From contig NZ_CALPCB010000012.1 of the NCBI RefSeq assembly GCF_943192895.1, positions 1 through 32,110 on the forward strand: a stretch of DNA of 32,110 bases. Direction: 5' to 3'. The notes beneath the pieces were generated by a model. It saw only the letters and a program-made list of their open reading frames with translations. It did not search any database and was not told the origin of the DNA. Shown here one piece after another: positions 25,451 to 32,110 of the stretch (positions are counted from its first letter, which is position 1; each line of letters starts with the position of its first letter). The position numbers and the translations under genes were made by a program. Source of the stretch: Veillonella_A intestinalis (lineage in GTDB: Bacteria > Bacillota > Negativicutes > Veillonellales > Veillonellaceae).

Positions 25451-26311
25451 TTATTTTAAATTTGTTAACATAGCAAACAAAGCCATGCGCCCCGTTTTGC
25501 CAAATTCACGTCGATAAGAGTAGCAAGCTGGGGCCGTCATACTATCGGAAGTAGACACGGTAATTTGCTGCCAAGGTACACCTAACTGACGCAGTTCTTG
25601 TACAATAAATTGCTGTAAATTCACCCGCGGGGTCTGAATACCTTTATCCGCCCGATATTTATAGCCTACAATCTGTTCTGGAACGAGTGCCGCTTGCCTA
25701 AATAAATCCGCCAATTCTTCACTCACTTCAAACGACTCATATTGGATGGATGGACCTAAATAAACATGACAATCTTCTGGTTTCGTACCATAAGCATCGC
25801 CCATAGCCTCTATAGTACGCACTGGTATATGTCCAATCGTACCTCGCCAGCCAGCATGAATAACGGCCATAGCATGTTGACGTTGATCATAAACTAACAC
25901 GGGCACACAATCAGCGACCAATAACAATAAAGGCACGCTGATTAGATTCGTTATCAACGCATCGCTATCAGGAATTGCCGTATCCATCTGAAAAGCGCCT
26001 GCACCTACCTGCTCTTTTGTCACTTCTGAAATGTGTGTGCCATGTACTTGTTGAGCACAAGTTAGCATTTCAGGCGCTACTCGCAAATGTTTAGCTAAAC
26101 GTTTCCGATTTTCCCACACATGTTCCATCTCATCCCCTACATGCAACCCCAAATTAAACGACTCAAAGGGCTTTTGAGATACGCCACCAAAACGTCGTGT
26201 TACCCCATGCATAAGGGAAAATCCAGTTAATGCTGTAGCCGCTTCAAATTCAAAAGGCCGTCCAGGGAATCCGCCCCCCTCACGAATTACTGTTCTATTT
26301 TGCCGTGCCAT
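25451..26311 (-). CDS. pgeF: Peptidoglycan editing factor PgeF (YfiH / multicopper-polyphenol oxidase-like)
   Basis: 286 residues from ATG 26311, which has GAGG 7-8 nt upstream; a GTG at 26320 overlaps that site. The family removes wrongly incorporated residues from peptidoglycan precursors in E. coli. Metal-binding and catalytic motifs are present: HGVTRRFGGVS, CAQQVHGT, VADCVPVLVYD and VIHAGWRGTIG, then DCHVYLGPSIQ. The C-terminal STSDSMTAPACYSYRRE matches the family end. It follows the radical SAM gene after ten bases in one operon. No clear terminator follows, so some transcripts may enter the short RNA locus. Confidence 0.93.
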   Translation of the reverse strand: MARQNRTVIREGGGFPGRPFEFEAATALTGFSLMHGVTRRFGGVSQKPFESFNLGLHVGDEMEHVWENRKRLAKHLRVAPEMLTCAQQVHGTHISEVTKEQVGAGAFQMDTAIPDSDALITNLISVPLLLLVADCVPVLVYDQRQHAMAVIHAGWRGTIGHIPVRTIEAMGDAYGTKPEDCHVYLGPSIQYESFEVSEELADLFRQAALVPEQIVGYKYRADKGIQTPRVNLQQFIVQELRQLGVPWQQITVSTSDSMTAPACYSYRREFGKTGRMALFAMLTNLK

Positions 26312-26321
26312 AGGTTTCACC

Positions 26322-28133
26322 TCATCCTACACAAACACCACAGCGTTTACACCCCTCTTGACAAGGCGGGGTATACACTTCTGTCAAACTACGTTGCCAT
26401 TCAGCCGCTAAATAGCCCTCAGCTAATTGCATATCTAACATATCCCAAGGCAGAGGCTCTGTTAACTCTCGCTCTCTATATAAAGCCTCATCCATATCAT
26501 ACGCATACTCATTACAAGCCTTTTTAAATTGTTTTGGTCCCCCCGCTTCAACAGCCGCCAAAATAATATCGCCTAAACGGCGATCGCCACGCGCTAATAC
26601 GCCCTGAATATAGGCTTCTTTAGGTGATTCTACTAACACTTCAATACGTCGGTTTTTACTCAACGCTTTCTTAATTGTATTAAGCTTCTTAGTTACATCC
26701 TTTTGATGGGCCATTGGCATCCACTGAAACGGCGTAAATGGTTTAGGAATAAACGGATTAACACTTAAGGTTAAACGACCTTTGCAACCAGCCTCTTGCA
26801 TATAGGCATATACATCTTCCGCCATACTCACAATAGCCATCACATCTTCTTCTGTTTCTGTTGGTAACCCAACCATAATATACAAACGAATGTGAGGTAT
26901 ACCGGCCTTAGCCGCCAACTTTACCGCTTTTGCCATGTCTTCATTTGAAATCCCTTTATTAATAACACGGCGCAAGCGATCACTGCCCGCTTCGGGCGCA
27001 ATCGTAATCGTTTGCTGTCCACTTGCCGCTAAACCATCTACCACCGCCTGCGTTAATGAGTCAGCACGCAATGACGCACAAGAATAGCGAAGCCCTTTAG
27101 AACGAATATATGTCACTAATTCATCAATGTCAGGATAGTCTGAAATCGCTGCCCCCATGAGACCTACTTTTTTATTTAATGCCGCCGCTCTATCAACGCC
27201 CGCTTTTAACAAATCAAGACGCCGTACGCGCGGCGTTCGATAACAATAGCCAGCCATACAGAAACGGCAGTGACGACCACACCCACGGGCTACTTCAACA
27301 ATATACATTGCCCCAAATTCAGTAAAATCTGTAGCAATAACTGTTTCACCAACTGTATCAAGAGATTTCCAATGTCGTGTCACCTTAGGCACTACACAAC
27401 CTGTACTAACTGTGGAATTAGTATTTTTTGTATTCTCTGTTACCGTAACTGCAACATTTTCTGCGGTACCACTTATACCTTCAGCCAAGTGATAGCCTGC
27501 AAAGCGCCCACTGTCATCAAATTGAGGCTCATACAAGGCCGGCACATATACACCCGTGATTTTACTTAAAGCAAGTAAAATATCAGAGCGCAACCATTGT
27601 TCATTGCGCCCTTGTTCAATTACTGACAACACATGCGAAACTAACTCTTCACCTTCACCAATAATAAATGCATCAATAAAATCAGATACTGGTTCAGGAT
27701 TAAAGGTAGCACAAGGGCCACCTGCAATAACAATGGGATCCCGTTCAATGCGATGAATTCGTTTTACTGGCACACGGCCTAATTTTAATAAGGTAGGAAT
27801 GTTAAAATAATCCATTTCAAAAGTAATATCAAAACCGATTACATCACATTCATATAAGGGCCGTTGCGTTTCCACACTCATCAACGGCAAACGATGCTTT
27901 TCATAATCACGCAATTCTGAATTAGGTGGTAAAAAATATCGTTCCCCACAACTTGTAGGTCTTGCATTAATTTCTTCATAAATAATTTGTAGTCCCAAAT
28001 TACTCATGCCAACAAAATATGTATTAGGATACACTAACCCCACTTTAAATGGTTTGTGAGGATTGCTTTCAATTCGACTTACTTCCTTCGCCCGAAGCGA
28101 TTGTAAGCCATTTAATATTTCATTTCGTGTCAC
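26322..28133 (-). CDS. Radical SAM protein with B12-binding-like N-terminus (TIGR03960-like)
   Basis: 603 residues from GTG 28133, chosen because AAGGAGG lies 7 nt before it; an ATG at 28160 is upstream of that site. Residues about 30-170 resemble a B12-binding domain (VGLVYPNTYFVGMSNLGLQ, IAGGPCATFNPEPVSDFID as two parts IAGGPCATFN and PEPVSDFID). The radical SAM cluster is C-G-R-H-C-R-F-C (C285, C289, C292), followed by RYSCASLRADSLT, TIAPEAGSDRLRRVINKG and VGLPTETEEDV. A Cys-rich tail CQEGCKRCGVC ends it. A Thr/Asn-rich stretch (225-245) looks like a variable insert. In other genomes the family stands with a DUF2344 partner and Rnase G or ribosomal genes; none is here. The reaction is unknown. 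Confidence 0.88.
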   Translation of the reverse strand: MTRNEILNGLQSLRAKEVSRIESNPHKPFKVGLVYPNTYFVGMSNLGLQIIYEEINARPTSCGERYFLPPNSELRDYEKHRLPLMSVETQRPLYECDVIGFDITFEMDYFNIPTLLKLGRVPVKRIHRIERDPIVIAGGPCATFNPEPVSDFIDAFIIGEGEELVSHVLSVIEQGRNEQWLRSDILLALSKITGVYVPALYEPQFDDSGRFAGYHLAEGISGTAENVAVTVTENTKNTNSTVSTGCVVPKVTRHWKSLDTVGETVIATDFTEFGAMYIVEVARGCGRHCRFCMAGYCYRTPRVRRLDLLKAGVDRAAALNKKVGLMGAAISDYPDIDELVTYIRSKGLRYSCASLRADSLTQAVVDGLAASGQQTITIAPEAGSDRLRRVINKGISNEDMAKAVKLAAKAGIPHIRLYIMVGLPTETEEDVMAIVSMAEDVYAYMQEAGCKGRLTLSVNPFIPKPFTPFQWMPMAHQKDVTKKLNTIKKALSKNRRIEVLVESPKEAYIQGVLARGDRRLGDIILAAVEAGGPKQFKKACNEYAYDMDEALYRERELTEPLPWDMLDMQLAEGYLAAEWQRSLTEVYTPPCQEGCKRCGVCVG

Positions 28134-28171
28134 GGCACAACCTCCTTGAGCAATCAACATCTTAATTATTT

Positions 28172-28200
28172 ATTATAACATGAAATATCCTGCTAAATAA
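28172..28200 (-). promoter_or_regulatory. Promoter of the radical SAM-pgeF operon
   Basis: A perfect TATAAT (28172-28177) with TG one base upstream (extended -10); the -35 region (TTATTT) is weak. It gives a leader of about 33 nt before the GTG. The 315-bp gap between radical SAM gene and gpx also holds the gpx terminator and a near-identical 18-bp direct repeat ending aaataaacatag (about 28189-28206 and 28280-28297). I see no gene in it. Confidence 0.6.
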
Positions 28201-28302
28201 ACATAGATAAAAATAGATATACTAAACAATCTTAGATAACTATAGATACAACTAAATAAATACAACAGATAGTTTAATTCCTCCTAAATAAACATAGCAA
28301 AA

Positions 28303-28331
28303 GAGCGCTCTCCTTATCAGTAAGAACGCTC
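28303..28331 (-). terminator. Intrinsic terminator after gpx
   Basis: Ten paired bases with two G-U pairs (28303-28312 and 28322-28331), 9-nt loop, and TTTT on the minus strand after the stem. It lies about 120 nt downstream of the gpx stop. Confidence 0.6.
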
Positions 28332-28448
28332 CTTCATTATCGCGATATGCTCATATTCTATTGTTACTTCTATCTATATTAACGGCTCCAGCCGGTATTA
28401 CATAAAACTCTACTTTTTATTCTGCTGTATTACTATAAAACTCTATTT

Positions 28449-28994
28449 TTATTCTGCAAGAGCGTCTTTAATAGCCTCTTCCATGGCTGCTGGCTCTTCA
28501 GTTGGTTCAAAGCGCCCTATGACTTCACCTTTACGATTAATCAAGAATTTTGTAAAATTCCATTTAATCGAATCATCGCCTAAAAATTCTGGGAATTTTT
28601 CTTTTAAAAAGTTATTCAAAAAGTCTGCTTTTTCCCCTTTGAACCCCTTAAAACCTTGTTGTGCTGTTAAATATTTGAATAAAGGGATTTCATCAGCACC
28701 ACGAACTACAGCTTTCCCCATCACCGGGAAGGTTACGCCATAATTTAATTTACAAAAGCTCTGCACTTCTTCATTAGAACCTGGCTCTTGCTCTAAAAAT
28801 TCATTAGCAGGAACAGCTATGACAGAAAATCCTTGATCTTTGTACTCTTTATATAAAGCTTCCAAGCCTTCATATTGTGGTGTAAAACCACATTTGCTAG
28901 CCGTATTAGCAATTACTAATACTTGACCTTCAAATTCTTTTAAACTAACTTCTTTACCTGCTTTATCTAATACACTGTAATCGTATACGCCCAT
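28449..28994 (-). CDS. Glutathione peroxidase family protein (cysteine type)
   Basis: 181 residues from ATG 28994, which has AAAGGAG 8 nt before it; an upstream ATG at 29015 lacks a site. Reduces peroxides; bacterial members of this kind often use thioredoxin rather than glutathione. Motifs: the peroxidatic cysteine in NTASKCGFTPQYEGLE (C35), VPANEFLEQEPGS in place of the common FPCNQF motif, and IKWNFTKFLINRKGEV with the active-site Trp and Asn. The cysteine replaces selenocysteine, so no SECIS is needed. It is monocistronic, with a consensus promoter 210 bp upstream and a repeat tract in its leader. Confidence 0.93.
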   Translation of the reverse strand: MGVYDYSVLDKAGKEVSLKEFEGQVLVIANTASKCGFTPQYEGLEALYKEYKDQGFSVIAVPANEFLEQEPGSNEEVQSFCKLNYGVTFPVMGKAVVRGADEIPLFKYLTAQQGFKGFKGEKADFLNNFLKEKFPEFLGDDSIKWNFTKFLINRKGEVIGRFEPTEEPAAMEEAIKDALAE

Positions 28995-29052
28995 GATATT
29001 GTCTCCTTTACACATAACTTACTGCGTTTCACTTAATTAACGTCTACTTTAA

Positions 29053-29132
29053 TACTAACTTACTAACTTACTAACTTGCTAACTTACTAACTTACTAACT
29101 TACTAACTTATTACCTTACTAACTTATTACCT
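29053..29132. repeat. Ten tandem 8-bp repeats (TACTAACT) in the gpx leader
   Basis: Ten contiguous 8-bp units, seven exactly tactaact, one tgctaact and two tattacct, plus a half unit to 29136. The tract lies between the gpx promoter (29203-29231) and its start codon (28994), inside the predicted leader RNA. Such tracts gain and lose units by slippage. It is not a CRISPR array: units are 8 bp with no spacers. Confidence 0.9.
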
Positions 29133-29202
29133 TACTTCAATTCTAAATTACTTAAATGTTAACTTATCGAGTATCACCGGTTATCTCTCTTTCGATAATT
29201 TA

Positions 29203-29231
29203 ATTGTACACAATTTTTTAATTGTTGTCAA
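29203..29231 (-). promoter_or_regulatory. gpx promoter with overlapping palindromes
   Basis: TTGACA (29226-29231), 17 nt and TACAAT (29203-29208), near consensus. A perfect inverted repeat AATTGT-N2-ACAATT (29202-29215) overlaps the -10. Reading on from TACAATT the sequence resembles a Bacillus OhrR box with a poor right half. A peroxide-responsive repressor is thus possible but not shown. Confidence 0.65.
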
Positions 29232-29495
29232 CTATATTTTGCGCAATTTAATTAATAAAAATTTATTTTCATATCATTCTTCTAATACTCAGTCTCAAAA
29301 ATCCTTATATTTACTGGACTTTCATCTATATTACTACACACAAATTTTCTTAAAAATCATTCAAAATTTCCCTCAATTTTTCTAAAAGCTCCTAAAATGA
29401 CTTCCATTATTTCTAAAATTTTAAGCCACAAAATAAAAATTCACTTGTTTTTAGCCACATATATTTTAAAACCTACTCCTTACAATATAAAAATA
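29232..29495. other. AT-rich gap upstream of gpx with no recognisable gene
   Basis: Together with the gpx leader and promoter this makes up the 614 bp between gpx and the symporter gene. I see no plausible coding frame, RNA gene or repeat in 29232-29495; the symporter terminator follows it. Confidence 0.6.
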
Positions 29496-29558
29496 AAAAG
29501 CCATTTAATCACAATTCGTGGTTTCTCAACGCCCAACGATTTGCATTAAATGGCTTTT
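29496..29558 (-). terminator. Intrinsic terminator after the symporter gene
   Basis: Perfect 14-bp outer arms (aaaagccatttaat / attaaatggctttt) close a 35-nt loop that itself nearly pairs (CAAATCGT with ACGAATTG). On the minus strand the stem runs into TTATTTTTAT. It lies about 50 nt after the stop codon. Confidence 0.8.
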
Positions 29559-29608
29559 ATCTTAACCCTTACTATTAAATTCCCCAAAATCGACTAAAAT
29601 TACTTAGC

Positions 29609-31051
29609 CTAAATATCTACACCAACCATACCCTTTTCAGAAGCCGCTTCCCCTTGCAAAGCTTCATCAACAACGATAGAACGTTTGCTAACTAAAGTAC
29701 AAACACCAAATGTAATAGCACATACAATCCATTCTAAATAAATTACATGCGGTACAATTCGTACCACTGGAGCAATATTCCATAAAATTAAAGTTACTAC
29801 TGCGGCTACTAATGTGTAGAATGCACCTATACGACTACAATATTTTGGCGCGAATAATGTCATCAACACAATCACCGAAAATGCAGCCATTAAGCTCAAT
29901 CCCTGCATTAAAGTAGCAATAATGCCACTAATCGTCAAAGCAAATGTGAAGGTTAATAAACCCATGACAACAATAGCAATACGGGTAATCAATGTATACT
30001 GCTCATCGGTTACATTTGGGTTGATGAAACGTTTATAAATGTCTTGAGAGAACAAAGTCCCTGAACTTAACAAAAGATTACAAGCCGTACTCACATCTGC
30101 GGCCCAAAGAGCAGCTAAGGTTAATCCTGCTAATAAAGGATGTAAAGAAACAATTAACTTAGGTAAGGCTAATGCAGGGGATAACCCAGGATATAACTCC
30201 GCTGCAATAACACCTAAATACGCACTAACGAACCCGATAGGAAGCATAATCAAACCACCAAGAATAAATCCTTTACGAGCGACCCCCACTGTTTTAGCGC
30301 CTAAGGAAATTTGAATAATACTTTGTAACGATAAATTAACGGTAATCAAAGTAACTACCCAAGTTAAAATAGTTAAACCCCCAACGCCTTCTACTAAATC
30401 AAACATATGAGGCATCGGTGCCTGCGCTTCTACGGCTGCCGTACCACCCATTAAATGCACTGCCATATAAGCCGCTGCTGCAATACCGATATACTTAAGC
30501 GTAACATTTAACAAGTTGGAAATACTAGCTGACCACATGCCCCCCATCATAGTAACACCGATGAACACAACGGCACTCATAATCATACCAGTTGTTACCG
30601 TAAATACTTCAGGCAATAGAGCGGCTAAAATGGTGCCACCAGCTACATACTGCAAACTCATTACACAAAGTTGCACTAAGATCTGGATTACAATGCCTGC
30701 AATTCGACTTTTCTTATCATAATACCGTTCTAACATTTCAGGCACTGTTGTAATTTGTAAACGACGGTATCGTTTAGCCACTGTAAGGCCCATCACAATC
30801 GCACCAAGCCCCCAAGCAGCCGTATACCAGCCAGCCGAAATCCCTTTCATATACGCTTGTTCTGCCACTCCAATTGTTGAGGCGCCACCTACTGCTAAGC
30901 CTACAATTGAAACAGTAATCAATGGCGTTGTCATGCGACGACCTGCTAATACATAATTTTCAGCTTTCCCCGTCGTTAAACGACGCGATACCCAAGAAAT
31001 AACAAAGAGTAATACCACATACAGCCCTACAATCACAGTTGAAATTGTCAT
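29609..31051 (-). CDS. Sodium:solute symporter (SSS family)
   Basis: 480 residues, about 13 hydrophobic helices, normal SSS length. Family features: ENYVLAGRRMTTPLITVSIVG (as two parts ENYVLAGRR and MTTPLITVSIVG), GGASTIGVAEQAYMKGISAGW, the VPEMLERYYDKKSR loop and the AADVSTACNLLLSSGTLFSQDIY region (as AADVSTACNLL and LSSGTLFSQDIY), which includes Na+-site small residues. Inner-membrane Na+-coupled uptake of a small organic solute. Its transcript begins with a T-box leader, so the substrate is probably an amino acid or related compound. AAAGGAG precedes the ATG. The specific solute cannot be read from sequence. Confidence 0.9.
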   Translation of the reverse strand: MTISTVIVGLYVVLLFVISWVSRRLTTGKAENYVLAGRRMTTPLITVSIVGLAVGGASTIGVAEQAYMKGISAGWYTAAWGLGAIVMGLTVAKRYRRLQITTVPEMLERYYDKKSRIAGIVIQILVQLCVMSLQYVAGGTILAALLPEVFTVTTGMIMSAVVFIGVTMMGGMWSASISNLLNVTLKYIGIAAAAYMAVHLMGGTAAVEAQAPMPHMFDLVEGVGGLTILTWVVTLITVNLSLQSIIQISLGAKTVGVARKGFILGGLIMLPIGFVSAYLGVIAAELYPGLSPALALPKLIVSLHPLLAGLTLAALWAADVSTACNLLLSSGTLFSQDIYKRFINPNVTDEQYTLITRIAIVVMGLLTFTFALTISGIIATLMQGLSLMAAFSVIVLMTLFAPKYCSRIGAFYTLVAAVVTLILWNIAPVVRIVPHVIYLEWIVCAITFGVCTLVSKRSIVVDEALQGEAASEKGMVGVDI

Positions 31052-31143
31052 TTTTCGCTCCTTTCGCTATGGTGATTGGGGCATATCACCGGCCCGTCCG
31101 CCTAACTAGACTTAACATACTCTCTTCATTCTCAAAGTTAGAA

Positions 31144-31173
31144 ATAAAAAATCGCCCCTAAAAAAGGGACGAT
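31144..31173 (-). terminator. Second (downstream) T-box terminator
   Basis: Arms 31165-31173 and 31151-31159 (9 bp, one G-U), U-rich loop and a run of U after it. This is the standard kind of T-box terminator, whose 5' arm overlaps the 3' side of the antiterminator (CGTCCCT). Confidence 0.8.
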
Positions 31174-31214
31174 GACGAATCGCGGTACCACCCTCATTGA
31201 CGATTTTGGATAAT

Positions 31215-31263
31215 AAAAAAAGAGCGTAGCACCAAGGGACGGAAATTCCGCGGTACCACCCTC
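31215..31263 (-). terminator. First (upstream) T-box terminator
   Basis: GAGGGTGGTACC (31252-31263) pairs with GGTGCTACGCTC (31222-31233) at 11 of 12 positions, two or three by G-U, followed by seven U (31215-31221). Because the T-box element forms the 5' arm, tRNA binding and terminator are directly exclusive. Confidence 0.65.
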
Positions 31264-31473
31264 ATTATCTCGAATCGACCAACTCATAGTTCTTCTAACG
31301 ACAACCACGCCGGCTCAGCCTACTCTATTTCAGCTTTGCAGTTCAGAAAGGAACTTCACACTATAATCACTGCCGTTTTACACCAACCAACGGCTCTCTG
31401 CGCATGCCTTATAGAGCTACTTTCTTTCATCATCACTTTTATCTGTACTCAGCACATTTATAAGATTGAACTT

Positions 31474-31502
31474 ATTATACGAAAAACATTTGTCCATGTC
31501 AA
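31474..31502 (-). promoter_or_regulatory. Promoter of the T-box leader and symporter gene
   Basis: Perfect consensus on both elements: TTGACA (31497-31502), 17-nt spacer, TATAAT (31474-31479). Initiation near 31467 begins the T-box RNA. A strong promoter with control at termination is the usual T-box layout. Confidence 0.85.
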
Positions 31503-31520
31503 GCGTAATTTTAAAAATAA

Positions 31521-31556
31521 TCAAAAACACCGCCCAAGGTAATCCTCAAGCGGTGT
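31521..31556 (-). terminator. Intrinsic terminator after tuf
   Basis: ACACCGC/GCGGTGT arms (31527-31533, 31550-31556) extended inward by TTGAGG/CCTTGG with G-U pairs around an ATTA loop. On the minus strand TTTTTGATTATTTTT follows. It lies about 90 nt after the tuf stop; nothing else was seen in that gap. Confidence 0.8.
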
Positions 31557-31645
31557 CTCTTCAACTATCAACAACTATATAGCACTCTAATTGAGAGAAT
31601 ACATAATTGTAATCTAAAGGTTAATACAACCGTAATCTATTGTTA

Positions 31646-32110
31646 TTAGCCTTCAACAATTTCAGTAACAACACCAGCACCTACTGTGTGGCCACCTTCG
31701 CGGATAGCGAAACGAAGACCAGCTTCAATAGCGATTGGTGTAATTAATTCGATGCTCATAGTAATGTTATCACCAGGCATACACATTTCAGTACCTTCTG
31801 GAAGTTCGATAACGCCCGTTACGTCTGTTGTACGGAAGTAGAACTGTGGACGGTAGTTAGAGAAGAATGGAGTATGACGGCCACCTTCTTCTTTAGTTAA
31901 TACGTAAACTTCACCTTTGAATTTAGTGTGTGGGTGAATAGAACCTGGTTTAGCTAATACTTGACCACGTTCGATGTCTTTGCGGTCAACACCACGAAGA
32001 AGTGCACCAACGTTGTCACCTGCTACTGCGGAGTCCAAAGTTTTACGGAACATTTCAAGACCAGTTACTACATAGCTTTCAGCTTTTTCTTTAAGACCAA
32101 CGATTTCAAC
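31646..32110 (-). CDS. tuf: Elongation factor Tu, C-terminal part (5' end outside window)
   Basis: 154 codons plus stop, open to the right edge; the frame enters as VEIVGLKEKAESYVVTGLEMFRK. It covers EF-Tu domains 2 and 3: LLRGVDRKDIERGQVLAKPGS (as LLRGVDRKDIERGQ and VLAKPGS), KFKGEVYVLTKEEGGRHTPF, NYRPQFYFRTTDVTG, CMPGDN and the ending RFAIREGGHTVGAGVVTEI. EF-Tu carries aminoacyl-tRNA to the ribosome. The ATG at 32053 is an internal methionine, not a start. A terminator follows. Confidence 0.97.
   Translation of the reverse strand, partial: VEIVGLKEKAESYVVTGLEMFRKTLDSAVAGDNVGALLRGVDRKDIERGQVLAKPGSIHPHTKFKGEVYVLTKEEGGRHTPFFSNYRPQFYFRTTDVTGVIELPEGTEMCMPGDNITMSIELITPIAIEAGLRFAIREGGHTVGAGVVTEIVEG

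Larger units (their letters stand above)
31144..31467 (-). promoter_or_regulatory. T-box leader of the symporter gene: one Stem I, two antiterminator/terminator modules
   Basis: A tRNA-sensing leader. Stem I: GATGAAAGAAAGTAG, the AGAGAG bulge (31391-31403 region) and the GGTTGGTG distal loop. Fitting the specifier loop to that of glyQS places the specifier at UUC (31351-31353, Phe), though the next base is C where a purine is usual. The T-box sequence AGGGTGGTACCGCG occurs twice: 31249-31262 and 31181-31194. Each copy is followed by a terminator: 31215-31263, in which the T-box region itself pairs with GGTGCTACGCTC before seven U; and 31144-31173, ATCGTCCCT/AGGGGCGAT before a U run. Only about 20 nt separate the first U run from the second module, so there is no second Stem I. 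Confidence 0.88.

Noticed and set aside
29053..29136. CRISPR array
   Set aside because: Units are 8 bp, contiguous, without spacers, and no cas gene is near.
31195..31220. Second complete T-box riboswitch with its own Stem I
   Set aside because: Only about 20 nt lie between the first U run and the second T-box element, far too little for a Stem I.

Overview
The window reads as chromosomal DNA of a diderm Bacillota, most likely a Veillonella or close relative (Negativicutes). It combines low-GC firmicute traits (T-box leader, SepF/YlmH/DivIVA division genes, AGGAGG ribosome binding sites) with a giant Hep/Hag trimeric autotransporter that needs an outer membrane, plus an ArsA/ArsB pair typical of Sporomusa and Veillonella. 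The genus call is inference from gene content. Every convincing gene lies on the minus strand, so the layout is given from left to right but transcription runs right to left.

Layout. 1-6938: 5' part (2312 codons) of a trimeric autotransporter adhesin with an in-frame run of eight G in its signal peptide. 6939-7484: its AT-rich promoter region and the terminators of a tRNA operon. 7485-7998: six tRNA genes (transcribed Gly, Asn, Gln, Lys, Glu, Val) behind two promoters. 8192-9085: a LarC-like protein lacking the usual C-terminal domain. 9302-13682: arsB, arsA, tyrA and a MATE transporter. 13786-20899: a tetrapyrrole operon (precorrin-2 dehydrogenase, hemA, hemC, cobA/hemD fusion, hemB, hemL, unknown small protein) that takes glutamyl-tRNA to uroporphyrinogen III and precorrin-2, the entry to siroheme and cobamides. 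21007-24478: the division-linked cluster yggS-sepF-proC-ylmH-divIVA. 24664-25412: a possible toxin-antitoxin unit: a promoter, a short RNA with two covarying hairpin repeats, an intrinsic terminator and a 189-residue PBECR4-like protein. 25451-28133: pgeF and a radical SAM protein. 28449-28994: glutathione peroxidase behind a run of 8-bp repeats. 29609-31502: a sodium:solute symporter under a T-box leader with one Stem I but two antiterminator/terminator modules. 31646-32110: the 3' end of tuf.

How it works together. Two blocks share a corrinoid theme: the tetrapyrrole operon supplies precorrin-2, and ArsAB activates phenolic lower ligands for phenolyl or cresolyl cobamides. The observations most worth pursuing are the type III-like toxin-antitoxin arrangement at 24664-25412, the poly-G switch in the adhesin, and the doubled T-box decision module.
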